DNA from: Collinsella sp.
Lineage (GTDB): Bacteria; Actinomycetota; Coriobacteriia; Coriobacteriales; Coriobacteriaceae
Direction: 5' to 3'
Assembly: GCA_022713905.1 (NCBI GenBank)
Contig: JAIHTM010000106.1
Span: 1-8,137 of the forward strand
Length of the DNA: 8,137 nucleotides
Within the stretch, counting starts at the first letter, position 1. Each line of letters opens with the position of its first letter. A program made the position numbers and the translations under genes. Under the pieces are notes generated by a model. That model saw only the letters and a program-made list of their open reading frames with translations, made no database searches and was not told the DNA's origin. This document shows, piece by piece, positions 1 through 6,714 of this stretch.

Positions 1-1
1 C

Positions 2-1408
2 GTCTATACGATCATGTTCTTGCTGATCGTGGTTTTTGCAGTTTTAACCTGGGTCGTTCCTTCTGGCCAATACCAGCGCAAGACGATCTCGACTGCGGCA
101 GGCGAGCGCGAAGTCGCCGTTGCCGGAACCTATGAACAGGTCGATAAGAACTATACCGATTCCGAGACCGGCGAGACCGTTAACCTGGGCCAAGATATCT
201 TTGCGGTCCTGCAGGCGCCTACTAAGGGTATTCAAGAGGCCGCCGACGTCGTTGCGTTCGTCTTGCTGATCGGCGGCTCGTTCGCGATCATCACCAAGAC
301 CAACGCGCTTAACGCCGGTATGAGCCGCGTGATTAAAAAGCTCAAAAACAAAGACATCCTCATCATTCCTATTACCATGACGCTGTTGTCCATTTGCGGC
401 ACCACGTTTGGCATGTCTGAGGAAGCCCTGCCGTTCTATGCCATCTTCATCCCCATCATGATGGGCATCGGATATGACTCCATGACGGCATTTATCATCT
501 GCTTCCTCGGTCCCAACTTGGGCTACTGCGCCTCGACGATTGACCCGTTCAACGTTTTGATCGCGCAGGGCATCATTGGCATCGAGGGCAACCCGCAGCT
601 GTGGTTGCGTGCCGTTGCATGGGTTATTTTCACCGCCGCCGGCATCGCATGGGCCATGCGTTATGCCATGCGCGTCAAGAAGAACCCCAAGTCGTCCGTT
701 ACGTTCGAGGACGACAAACTCAAGCGCATTGAGTTCTCCGTGACCGATGCTTCCATCGAGGAAGAGTTCACCACTCGCCAGAAGCTCGTGCTGATTGATT
801 TTGCCGGTGGTATGGCGCTTATCGTGTGGGGTCTTGTTACGCAGGGCTGGTATATGAACGAGATCTCTGCCGTGTTCCTTGGCATGGGGCTGCTCGCCGG
901 TATCCTGGGCGGTCTTGACCAGCAGACCATCGCCGATGAGTTCGTTAAGGGTCTTGCCGACTTTGCCTACGCAGCCGTCGTTATCGGTATCGCTCGCGGC
1001 ATTCTGGTCATCGCCGAGGGCGGCATGATTATCGACACCATCCTTCAGGCACTTGCCACTCTGCTTGCTGGAGCCCCTGCCGCCGTGTACACCACGTTCA
1101 TGTACGTTGTCCTTGGCCTCCTGTCCTTCCTGGTTCCTTCGAGCTCCGGCCTGGCCGCGCTTACCATGCCTGTCATGGGTCCTTTGACCGAGCTTATGGG
1201 CCTCAACCCCGAAGCCGCCGTAACGGCGCTGCAGTTTGCCAACCAGACCATTAACACCATTAGCCCCGTGGCAGGTATGACGGTGGCGGGCCTTGCCGTG
1301 GCAAAGATCTCGTTTGGCCAATGGTGGAAGACCATCTGGAAGTTCTTCATCTTCATGGTCGTGTTTGGCTTGGTCATTACCGCCATCTCCGGCATGCTTC
1401 CGGCGTAA
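2..1408 (+). CDS. YfcC/DcuC-family membrane carrier, 5' partial
   Basis: This is an integral membrane transporter of the YfcC group (DcuC superfamily, Pfam DcuC), whose members carry C4-dicarboxylates, amino acids or small peptides. The reading frame is open to the left edge. The first ATG in the window (14) has no ribosome binding site and lies within a hydrophobic segment, so the true start is upstream. Counting from that Met, hydrophobic segments fall at about 1-17, 73-95, 115-131, 136-175, 198-218, 258-276, 283-300, 317-348, 355-390 and 440-462. A polar external loop lies at 20-70 and a charged cytoplasmic loop at 219-257. Family motifs are FGMSEEALPFY (132-142) and PSSSGLAALTMPVMGPL (375-391). 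The next gene starts 10 nt after the stop. By context it probably imports a glycated amino acid or related amide (inference). The Salmonella fructose-asparagine locus also uses a Dcu-type carrier, as I recall. Confidence 0.88.
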   Translation, partial: VYTIMFLLIVVFAVLTWVVPSGQYQRKTISTAAGEREVAVAGTYEQVDKNYTDSETGETVNLGQDIFAVLQAPTKGIQEAADVVAFVLLIGGSFAIITKTNALNAGMSRVIKKLKNKDILIIPITMTLLSICGTTFGMSEEALPFYAIFIPIMMGIGYDSMTAFIICFLGPNLGYCASTIDPFNVLIAQGIIGIEGNPQLWLRAVAWVIFTAAGIAWAMRYAMRVKKNPKSSVTFEDDKLKRIEFSVTDASIEEEFTTRQKLVLIDFAGGMALIVWGLVTQGWYMNEISAVFLGMGLLAGILGGLDQQTIADEFVKGLADFAYAAVVIGIARGILVIAEGGMIIDTILQALATLLAGAPAAVYTTFMYVVLGLLSFLVPSSSGLAALTMPVMGPLTELMGLNPEAAVTALQFANQTINTISPVAGMTVAGLAVAKISFGQWWKTIWKFFIFMVVFGLVITAISGMLPA

Positions 1409-1413
1409 GGAGG
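1407..1413 (+). promoter_or_regulatory. Ribosome binding site deciding the amidohydrolase start
   Basis: AAGGAGG overlaps the TAA stop of the carrier gene and lies 5 nt before ATG 1419. It selects this start over an in-frame ATG at 1293, which is buried 116 nt inside the carrier gene. It suggests translational coupling of carrier and amidohydrolase. Confidence 0.85.
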
Positions 1414-1418
1414 TCGCG

Positions 1419-3002
1419 ATGTCCGATCGTTTGACGGTGCTGACGTCCAAGAGCGTCTTCACCGGTACGGAAGACCAGCCGTTTGAAGGTTTTGTCGCGG
1501 TACGCGGCAATCGGATTGAAGCCGTCGGTAGCGCTGGCGAGGCAGACTCGTTTCTCGCCCAGGCAGATGAGGTGATCGATTGTGGCGACAGAACGGTCAT
1601 GCCTGGCTTGGTCGATGTGCATACGTTCTATACGGGCTGGGCGTTGCGGAGCTTGGGAGCCGACTTATCCGAAGCCTCTGACGTCGACGAAGTGGTAGCG
1701 CTTCTGCGTTTGTGGAAGGATGCCCATCTCGATTGTGCCGCCGCCTTTGGGCACGACCTTCCCGCATCGCTCGCCGAAGGCGCCGAGAATGAAAAAACGG
1801 CGGCAGCGCTCGACGACGCCTTCGGAGACGTTCCTGTTGTTTGCTTTACTCCGGGTGCCGAGACGTGCGTTCTCAACGCCGCCGCCAGCGAGCGCTATGG
1901 TTTTACGCCCGAGGCCTGCTACGCCGAGAAGACCTGGCGTATGATGCGGGACTTCCTGGCGCTTCCCGAGGTACGCGCCGGGTATTCTGATTACATGGCG
2001 ATGCTGAACGCTCGCGGTGTCACGGCTATCAAAGAGATGGCCTTCGACGACTATTACGGATTTGCCGACGAGATGGCGCGTCGTGAGGAATCTGGCGAGC
2101 TGACGGTTCGCGTCTCCATGATGTCGCAGCCGGTGGGCGCCGGGGCGAATCTGTCCTATGCTCGTGCGGCGCGCGATCGCTTCCAAGGACCGTTTGTTCG
2201 TTTCTCGGGCTTCAACCGTATGACCGATCGTGGCGTGTGGGCAGGACTTGCCGAGATGATCGATCCTTATGAGGAGACGGCCGATGCAGGGGCTGCCGGC
2301 AAGACGGTTGTCGAGGAGCCCGAGTGGGGTTTGATTGAGGACGAGCTGCGCGCGATTGATGCCGAGGGCTTCCGTTACTCGCTTCATTGTCAGGGTGACG
2401 GCGCCGTTCGCCACACCGTTGCGCTGTATGCTTCGCTGCCGCGAGATGAACACGGAGTCATGCTTCGACGCCATGCGATTACCGACCTCGAGAACTCTGA
2501 TCCGGAAGACCTTGCCCTGTTTGGCAAGCTGGGCGGAATCTGCGAGGTCTACCCCCAGATCCTCACGCTCGATAAACGCGAGGACTGCCTGTCGATGATG
2601 CGTCGGCAGATCGGCGAGGTCCGACTGCTGCACAGCTGGAACCGTCGCGGTATGGAAGACGCGGGATGTACGGTGTGCTGTGGCACCGACCTTCCGCTCT
2701 TGATTCCGAGCCTGGGCGAATCGGTGTTTAGCGCATGCGGTGGTTTCTTTGCCGACGGTTTGTCCGTGAATGAGGGTAATACGCTGACGCTTGCCGAGCT
2801 CCTTCGTGCATGGACGGCAGGGGGCGCATATGACCTGATGCGCGAGGATGAGCTGGGAACGCTCGAGGCCGGTAAGCTTGCCGACATCTGCGTGCTCGAT
2901 CGCGATGTGTTTGGCCTTGACTACCATGATGCTTGTGACCTTGCTGTTGATATGACCATGTCGGACGGACGTATCGTGTTCGACCGAAATAAGGAGGTTT
3001 AG
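1419..3002 (+). CDS. YtcJ-like amidohydrolase (Amidohydro_3 type)
   Basis: This is a 527-residue cytoplasmic metal-dependent hydrolase of the amidohydrolase superfamily, close to the YtcJ / N-substituted formamide deformylase group. It has the usual layout: an N-terminal beta-sandwich strand region (about 5-60), a TIM barrel, and a closing strand with the typical LEAGKLADICVLDRD signature (483-497). VMPGLVDVH (60-68) marks barrel strand 1. Candidate metal or catalytic residues are H68, K205 (in TAIKEM), H323 (SLHCQGDGAV), H352 (RHAITD) and D424 (CGTDLP). The second His of the normal HxH is replaced by Phe (HTF, 68-70). No signal peptide is visible. Its ribosome binding site overlaps the carrier stop, and its own last codons contain the site for the next gene. 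It probably cleaves an amide or N-acyl bond of the imported substrate; the exact substrate cannot be read from the sequence. Confidence 0.85.
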   Translation: MSDRLTVLTSKSVFTGTEDQPFEGFVAVRGNRIEAVGSAGEADSFLAQADEVIDCGDRTVMPGLVDVHTFYTGWALRSLGADLSEASDVDEVVALLRLWKDAHLDCAAAFGHDLPASLAEGAENEKTAAALDDAFGDVPVVCFTPGAETCVLNAAASERYGFTPEACYAEKTWRMMRDFLALPEVRAGYSDYMAMLNARGVTAIKEMAFDDYYGFADEMARREESGELTVRVSMMSQPVGAGANLSYARAARDRFQGPFVRFSGFNRMTDRGVWAGLAEMIDPYEETADAGAAGKTVVEEPEWGLIEDELRAIDAEGFRYSLHCQGDGAVRHTVALYASLPRDEHGVMLRRHAITDLENSDPEDLALFGKLGGICEVYPQILTLDKREDCLSMMRRQIGEVRLLHSWNRRGMEDAGCTVCCGTDLPLLIPSLGESVFSACGGFFADGLSVNEGNTLTLAELLRAWTAGGAYDLMREDELGTLEAGKLADICVLDRDVFGLDYHDACDLAVDMTMSDGRIVFDRNKEV

Positions 3003-3003
3003 C

Positions 3004-3855
3004 ATGCCTGAAACCAAACCGACGCTGCGTCGCGAGCAGATCGCGGGCATGAACATCCACTACATCATGTGGTCGCTCGACTATTTTTTGGATACGCAAC
3101 AGCGCCTGGGCTTTGAGTCCATCGAGCTGTGGTGCGCCGAGCCCCATGTGACGCTCGATCACACTGGGTATTTTGAGGCCGAGGTTCTGGCGAAAAAGGC
3201 CGCCGACCGTGGTCTGCGCTATCGGACGCTCTGTCCCGAGAACGTGGTCTACCCATGGCAGTATTGCGCTCGTAAGCCGCTCCATGAGCAGCGGAGCCTG
3301 GCGTACTTCAAGCATGGCATCGAGCTTGCCGAGGTGCTGGGATGCGACCGCATGTCCGTAAACTCGGGTTGGGGTGACTGGGACGAGGATCGCGAAGAGG
3401 CGTGGAAGCGCAGTCGCGAGCACCTATCCATCTTGGCGGAGTATGCCGGCGAGCACGGTCTGGTGCTAACGATGGAGAGCCTGCGTCCCGAGGAGAGCAA
3501 CCTTGTGACGACCGTCGCCGATGCTAAGCGCATGATTGATGAGGTCGCGAGTCCGTACCTGCAGCCTATGGTCGATACGACCGCAATGGGCGTTGCGGGT
3601 GAGTCGCTCGAGGACTGGTTTGCCGCATTTGGCGACGGTGCGATCCACGAGATGCACTTTATCGACGGCGATCCCTATGGCCATCTGGTCTGGGGTGACG
3701 GCAAGCACGATATGGATGCCTTCGTCGCCACGCTCAACGCCCATGGTTTCGATGGCATGTTGGGCCAGGAAATCACGGACGGTCGCTACTTCGATGATCC
3801 GGCGGCGGCAGATGCCAAGAACATGGCCGCCTTCGAGAAGTATCTGATTGACTAG
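3004..3855 (+). CDS. frlC: FrlC-like sugar isomerase/epimerase (TIM barrel)
   Basis: This 283-residue protein belongs to the xylose-isomerase-like TIM-barrel family (AP_endonuc_2), close in length to E. coli FrlC. FrlC interconverts fructoselysine and psicoselysine at C3. Shared landmarks, compared from memory, are IELWCAEPHV (40-49, FrlC has an IEIW...PH match), CPENVVYP (77-84, compare TPE...YP), MESLRPEESNLV (157-168, compare EPLTPYESNVV), MVDTTAM (189-195) and MHFIDGD (217-223). Likely divalent-metal ligands are E158, D191, H218 and E256, one each from the C-terminal barrel strands as in this fold. AAGGAGG at 2991-2997 lies inside the end of the amidohydrolase gene and precedes the ATG by 6 nt, with only 1 nt between the genes. 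The neighbouring SIS deglycase and PfkB kinase support the FrlC role. Another ketose 3-epimerase specificity remains possible. Confidence 0.75.
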   Translation: MPETKPTLRREQIAGMNIHYIMWSLDYFLDTQQRLGFESIELWCAEPHVTLDHTGYFEAEVLAKKAADRGLRYRTLCPENVVYPWQYCARKPLHEQRSLAYFKHGIELAEVLGCDRMSVNSGWGDWDEDREEAWKRSREHLSILAEYAGEHGLVLTMESLRPEESNLVTTVADAKRMIDEVASPYLQPMVDTTAMGVAGESLEDWFAAFGDGAIHEMHFIDGDPYGHLVWGDGKHDMDAFVATLNAHGFDGMLGQEITDGRYFDDPAAADAKNMAAFEKYLID

Positions 3856-3868
3856 ATAAGATTTTGCT

Positions 3869-3898
3869 CGGCCATGCAAGACACGTCCTGCATGGCCG
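3869..3898 (+). other. Perfect 10-bp inverted repeat (intercistronic hairpin)
   Basis: CGGCCATGCA (3869-3878) and TGCATGGCCG (3889-3898) are exact reverse complements separated by AGACACGTCC. Two further pairs can form inside, leaving a CACG loop. It sits in the 66-nt gap between the epimerase and SIS genes, 8 nt before the SIS ribosome binding site. No T-tract follows, so it is not a standard intrinsic terminator. It could be an RNA-processing or mRNA-stability hairpin, or a dyad operator. Confidence 0.75.
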
Positions 3899-3906
3899 GC
3901 CAAGCT

Positions 3907-3914
3907 GGAAAGGA
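3907..3914 (+). promoter_or_regulatory. Ribosome binding site deciding the SIS gene start
   Basis: GGAAAGGA lies 7 nt before ATG 3922. The earlier in-frame ATG at 3874 falls inside the left arm of the inverted repeat and has no such site, so 3922 is the chosen start. Confidence 0.8.
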
Positions 3915-3921
3915 ACTAAAC

Positions 3922-4890
3922 ATGAACGCACATGATCTGATTAAGGAAGCAATTGCCGAGAAGGGCAAGTTCGACAGCGTCTACTGGATCGCCTGCGGTG
4001 GCTCCATGATCGATCTGATCCCGGCCCATGAGCTCTTGCAGCGCGAGGCGACGACGTTCACCTCGTATATCTATACGGCCCGTGAGTTCGACATCATGCG
4101 TCCCCGTCGCCTGGGCGAGAAGTCTCTGGTCATTGCCTGCAGTCACAGCGGCAATACCCCCGAGGTCGTCGAGGGCTGCGAGATTGCCCTTGCCGCGGGC
4201 GCGACGGTGATCGCGCAGACCGATAACGCCGGTTCCAAGATCGATAATGGCAAGTGGGTCACCTGGGTGTACCCGTGGGGCGAGGGCGTTCCGCAGGCCG
4301 AAGTTCCTGCCGGTATCTCGCTGTCGCTCGCGGCCGAGCTGCTCGACCAGCAGGAGGGCTACGCCGATCTCGCCGACATGTATGCCGGTATTGCCGAAAT
4401 GGATAAGATTCTGCCTCCCGCACGCGAAAAGGTAAATGCCGAGCTGGGCGACCGCTTCGCCAAGCTTTGCCAGGAGCATGAGTTCTTCTATATCCTGGGC
4501 AGCGGTCCCAACTTTAGCCAGACGTACGGCTTCGCTATCTGCTCGCTGATGGAGATGCAGTGGCAGCACTGCAGCTATATCCACTCCGCCGAGTACTTCC
4601 ATGGCCCCTTTGAGGCTACCCAGGATGGCGTCTTCTACTTCTTGCAGATGGGCTCGAGCGAGTGCCGTCCTATGGACGAGCGCGCCCTGGCGTTCCTCGA
4701 GACCCATACCGACACGCTGATGGTGCTTGATGCCAAGGAGTACGGTATGGAGGCCGTGCCGGCGAGCGTTCGTGCCTATCTGGATCCGGTGCTGTTCTAC
4801 GCTATGAACTGCGAGCTGCGTGCAGCGCGCGGCAAGGTGTTCGATCACGACCCCGACTTCCGCCGCTACATGGGCGTTGTTGAGTACTAG
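3922..4890 (+). CDS. frlB: FrlB-like SIS-domain fructosamine 6-phosphate deglycase
   Basis: This 322-residue sugar-isomerase (SIS) domain protein resembles FrlB, which cleaves fructoselysine 6-phosphate to glucose 6-phosphate and lysine in the cytoplasm. Two SIS folds are expected. The first contains WIACGGSM (22-29) and the phosphosugar-binding loop SHSGNT (74-79). The second contains YILGSGPNF (190-198) and SAEYFHGPFE (222-231), where E224 aligns with the conserved Glu of the EFRHGP motif in FrlB. The C-terminus FDHDPDFRRYMGVVEY (307-322) closely matches the DHNPDERRYYGGLVEY tail of E. coli FrlB, as recalled. The protein is slightly shorter than FrlB (about 340 residues). It lacks the glutamine amidotransferase domain of GlmS, so glucosamine 6-phosphate synthesis is unlikely. 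The kinase gene follows after 14 nt. The amine half of the substrate (lysine, asparagine, another amino acid or a peptide) cannot be decided here. Confidence 0.82.
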   Translation: MNAHDLIKEAIAEKGKFDSVYWIACGGSMIDLIPAHELLQREATTFTSYIYTAREFDIMRPRRLGEKSLVIACSHSGNTPEVVEGCEIALAAGATVIAQTDNAGSKIDNGKWVTWVYPWGEGVPQAEVPAGISLSLAAELLDQQEGYADLADMYAGIAEMDKILPPAREKVNAELGDRFAKLCQEHEFFYILGSGPNFSQTYGFAICSLMEMQWQHCSYIHSAEYFHGPFEATQDGVFYFLQMGSSECRPMDERALAFLETHTDTLMVLDAKEYGMEAVPASVRAYLDPVLFYAMNCELRAARGKVFDHDPDFRRYMGVVEY

Positions 4891-4896
4891 GAAGGA
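4889..4896 (+). promoter_or_regulatory. Ribosome binding site deciding the first kinase start
   Basis: AGGAAGGA overlaps the TAG stop of the SIS gene. It ends on the first base of an in-frame ATG at 4896, which therefore cannot use it, and lies 8 nt before ATG 4905, the chosen start. Confidence 0.75.
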
Positions 4897-4904
4897 TGGA
4901 TACC

Positions 4905-5768
4905 ATGGCTTTTAACGTGAACGCGCTCGGGTTCGGTGACAACGTCGTCGATCGCTATGAGCATATCCATACCATGTATCCCGGCGGCAATGCGGTGAAT
5001 TTTGCCGTTTACGCCAAGAAGTGCGGCGCCGCGCGCTCCGCGTACATGGGCATCTTTGGTAACGACGCCGCTGCCGAGCATGTGATTGCAAGTCTCGAGG
5101 ATGAGGGCATCGAGCTCGCTAAGTGCGAGCAGCTTATTGGCGAGAACGGCGCGGCGCGTGTGACCGTGGTCGATGGCGACCGCGTATTCCTCGGCTCCAA
5201 CGAGGGCGGCATCCGTGGCGATGCGCGCTATGTGCTCGATCGTTTCGATCTGGCATACATGAAGCAGTTCGACGTAGTCCACTCGGGCAACTACTGCTTT
5301 ACCGAGCGCGAGCTCCCCAAGCTGAAGGCTGCAGGCATCACCGTATCGTTTGACTTCTCGGACGATTCCACCGATGAATACTATGAGCAGATTGCCCCGT
5401 TTGTCGACTTTGCCTTCTTTAGCGCTGCCGATGCTGCAAGTGAGGATGAGATTCGCGAGCGCCTCGCTTGGGTTAAGAATTTGGGCCCGCGCTTTGTGTC
5501 CGCAACGGCGGGCGCCGAGGGCTGCATCGCCTATGACGGCGAGCGCTACTATCGCCAGCTGGCAAAGCCCGTAACGGACATGAAGGACACCATGGGAGCC
5601 GGTGACTCGTTCCTGACCTCATTCCTGATGTGCTATCTCGATTCCGCCAAGCGCGGCGAGGACGGACCTGAGGCCATTGAGCGTGCGCTCGATTTTGCGG
5701 CAGGTTTTGCCTCGACCGTGTGCGGCATGGAGGGCTCTTGGGGCCACGGAGCTCCGATCACCGAGTAG
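4905..5768 (+). CDS. frlD: FrlD-like PfkB-family fructosamine kinase
   Basis: This 287-residue PfkB/ribokinase-family sugar kinase is predicted to phosphorylate a fructosamine at C6 using ATP, making the substrate of the SIS deglycase. Similarity to E. coli FrlD is strong: GFGDNVVDRY (9-18) at the N-terminus, the substrate-binding motif PGGNAVNFAVY (26-36), FDFSDD (149-154), VDFAFFSA (167-174), and the ATP/anion-hole signature DTMGAGDSF (228-236) with D234 as the expected catalytic base. The length exceeds FrlD (261 as recalled), mainly through the C-terminal part (about 246-260 and the tail after GSWGHG). It follows the SIS gene closely and is the last gene before the terminator at 5842-5869. 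Together with the two preceding genes it forms a complete frlC-frlB-frlD set. Sugar specificity beyond a fructosamine-type substrate is inferred from context. Confidence 0.83.
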   Translation: MAFNVNALGFGDNVVDRYEHIHTMYPGGNAVNFAVYAKKCGAARSAYMGIFGNDAAAEHVIASLEDEGIELAKCEQLIGENGAARVTVVDGDRVFLGSNEGGIRGDARYVLDRFDLAYMKQFDVVHSGNYCFTERELPKLKAAGITVSFDFSDDSTDEYYEQIAPFVDFAFFSAADAASEDEIRERLAWVKNLGPRFVSATAGAEGCIAYDGERYYRQLAKPVTDMKDTMGAGDSFLTSFLMCYLDSAKRGEDGPEAIERALDFAAGFASTVCGMEGSWGHGAPITE

Positions 5769-5776
5769 CCTGAGAA

Positions 5777-5819
5777 AGCGCTGGGAGGCTTGGGGCTGAA
5801 GCCTTGGCTGACTGACGCT
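5777..5819 (+). other. Leader hairpin upstream of the terminator
   Basis: AGGCTT (5786-5791) and AAGCCT (5799-5804) form a 6-bp stem around the loop GGGGCTG. Flanking AGCG (5777-5780) and CGCT (5816-5819) can close an outer stem. The loop GGGGCT is identical to the first six bases of the terminator's left arm (5842-5847), so alternative pairing with the terminator's right arm is possible. The pairing is seen in the sequence; a regulatory role is inference. Confidence 0.35.
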
Positions 5820-5841
5820 AGATTACATCGGAATTCGGATA

Positions 5842-5869
5842 GGGGCTCGCCTTGGGTGGGCCCCTTTTT
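5842..5869 (+). terminator. Intrinsic terminator after the first kinase
   Basis: GGGGCTCGCC (5842-5851) pairs with GGTGGGCCCC (5855-5864) over 10 bp, with wobble pairs at 5847/5859 and 5849/5857 and a TTG loop, followed by TTTTT (5865-5869). It lies 73 nt after the first kinase stop and only 17 nt before ATG 5887 of the second kinase. It may end the left operon, or act as an attenuator controlling entry into the right half. Confidence 0.85.
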
Positions 5870-5876
5870 GATTGCT

Positions 5877-5883
5877 GGAGAAG
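5877..5883 (+). promoter_or_regulatory. Ribosome binding site deciding the second kinase start
   Basis: GGAGAAG sits directly after the terminator T-tract, its GGAG core ending 6 nt before ATG 5887. An in-frame TTG at 5872 lies before this site and is rejected as the start. Confidence 0.75.
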
Positions 5884-5886
5884 ACT

Positions 5887-6687
5887 ATGGATATCAAAGC
5901 ATGTGCAGCTGGCTTTTGCTGTGCGGACGTGTACCAAAACATCGGCGTGTTCTATCCGACTGGTAATGGCATCGACTGGGGTATCCACCTGGCGCGAATG
6001 GGCATATCGGTATCTGCGGTGTCGGTCGTCGGAAAGGACGAGTACGGAGACAAAATGCGCGAGGCGCTGGCTGCCGAGGGGTTCGACATCTCGCATCTTC
6101 GCGTGGAGGACGGCGATACCTCGGTGATGCTCATGGCGTTGAAGGACGGCGTCGACCGCGTGCATCTCGAAGCGATTGACGGTGTCATGGAAACGTACCG
6201 ACCAAACGATGATGACCGGACATTTATCCTGGAGCACGATGTCATCCATACCGACCTGTTTGGAAACTGCTTAGACCTGCTGCCCGAATGGCACGAGGCA
6301 GGCAAGACCGTCGTCATGGACTTTTCGGTGTTCAGTCAAGATCCCGAATACGCCTGTGAGAACCATTTTCCTTACGTTGACTATGCCTTTATGTCGTTTG
6401 AGGAGGATAGCGCGGAGCTGCGCGACTGGGTGCGCCATGTGCAGGAGCTGGGCCCGCGCGTGGCAGTCGCCACACTTGGCGAGAAGGGAAGCATCGCCTA
6501 TGACGGTGAGCGCTTCTATGAATGTGGGATCGTGCCGGCCGAGAAGGTTGTCAATACCGTGGGCGCCGGCGACTCGTATATCGCCGGATTCACCAAGGGT
6601 GTACTGGATGGGCTTGACGTGCCGGCGTGCATGCATGCCGGTGCCGAGCTTTCGTCCCGAGTCATTGGGTCGTTCGAACCGTACTAG
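5887..6687 (+). CDS. Second FrlD-like PfkB-family sugar kinase
   Basis: This 266-residue PfkB-family kinase is a divergent paralogue of the upstream kinase. It keeps the fold markers VVGKDEYGD (47-55), VMDFSVF (143-149), YVDYAFMSFEED (163-174), TLGEKGSIAYDGERFY (196-211) and NTVGAGDSY (223-231) with D229 as the expected catalytic base. The GGNAVN substrate motif of FrlD and of its neighbour reads TGNGID here (25-30), so the last Asn has become Asp and the first Gly is Thr. That region contacts the sugar in PfkB kinases, which points to a different substrate or stereoisomer (inference). The C-terminus is shorter, ending GSFEPY. The gene is the first of the right-hand set, directly behind a terminator, and may be controlled separately from the left operon. 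A kinase for another sugar or fructosamine such as a psicosamine or glucosamine-type adduct is possible. Confidence 0.78.
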   Translation: MDIKACAAGFCCADVYQNIGVFYPTGNGIDWGIHLARMGISVSAVSVVGKDEYGDKMREALAAEGFDISHLRVEDGDTSVMLMALKDGVDRVHLEAIDGVMETYRPNDDDRTFILEHDVIHTDLFGNCLDLLPEWHEAGKTVVMDFSVFSQDPEYACENHFPYVDYAFMSFEEDSAELRDWVRHVQELGPRVAVATLGEKGSIAYDGERFYECGIVPAEKVVNTVGAGDSYIAGFTKGVLDGLDVPACMHAGAELSSRVIGSFEPY

Positions 6688-6714
6688 GAATAAAAGCCTG
6701 GAAAGGAGTGCAAG

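Noticed and set aside
1293..1418. N-terminal extension of the amidohydrolase from ATG 1293
   Set aside because: It would overlap the carrier gene by 116 nt and lacks family similarity; AAGGAGG before ATG 1419 and the MSDRLTVL start fit better.
44..1600. Long open frame on the - strand opposite the carrier gene (518 codons)
   Set aside because: It is the antisense shadow of a GC-rich gene with clear family motifs on the + strand. Its translation is rich in Arg, His and Gly with no recognisable domain.
1665..3056. Long - strand open frame opposite the amidohydrolase
   Set aside because: Same reason: a codon-bias shadow of the well-supported + strand gene, with no domain match or ribosome binding site of note.
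3848..3862. Promoter-like TTGACT and TAAGAT near the end of the epimerase gene
   Set aside because: TTGACT has no -10 at 16-18 nt, and TAAGAT has no fitting -35, so no promoter is called here.
3869..3898. Inverted repeat as an intrinsic terminator
   Set aside because: The sequence after the stem is GCCAAGCTGG with no run of T, so standard intrinsic termination is not supported.
3874..3921. Upstream start of the SIS gene at ATG 3874
   Set aside because: This start lies in the inverted repeat without a ribosome binding site, and the added residues do not look like a protein N-terminus of the family.
3916..4848. Long - strand open frame opposite the SIS gene
   Set aside because: It mirrors the SIS gene almost exactly, and the + strand has the FrlB-like motifs.
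6688..6714. Possible operon break between the second kinase and the Amidohydro_2 gene
   Set aside because: The 27-nt gap holds only a ribosome binding site, with no hairpin or promoter pattern.
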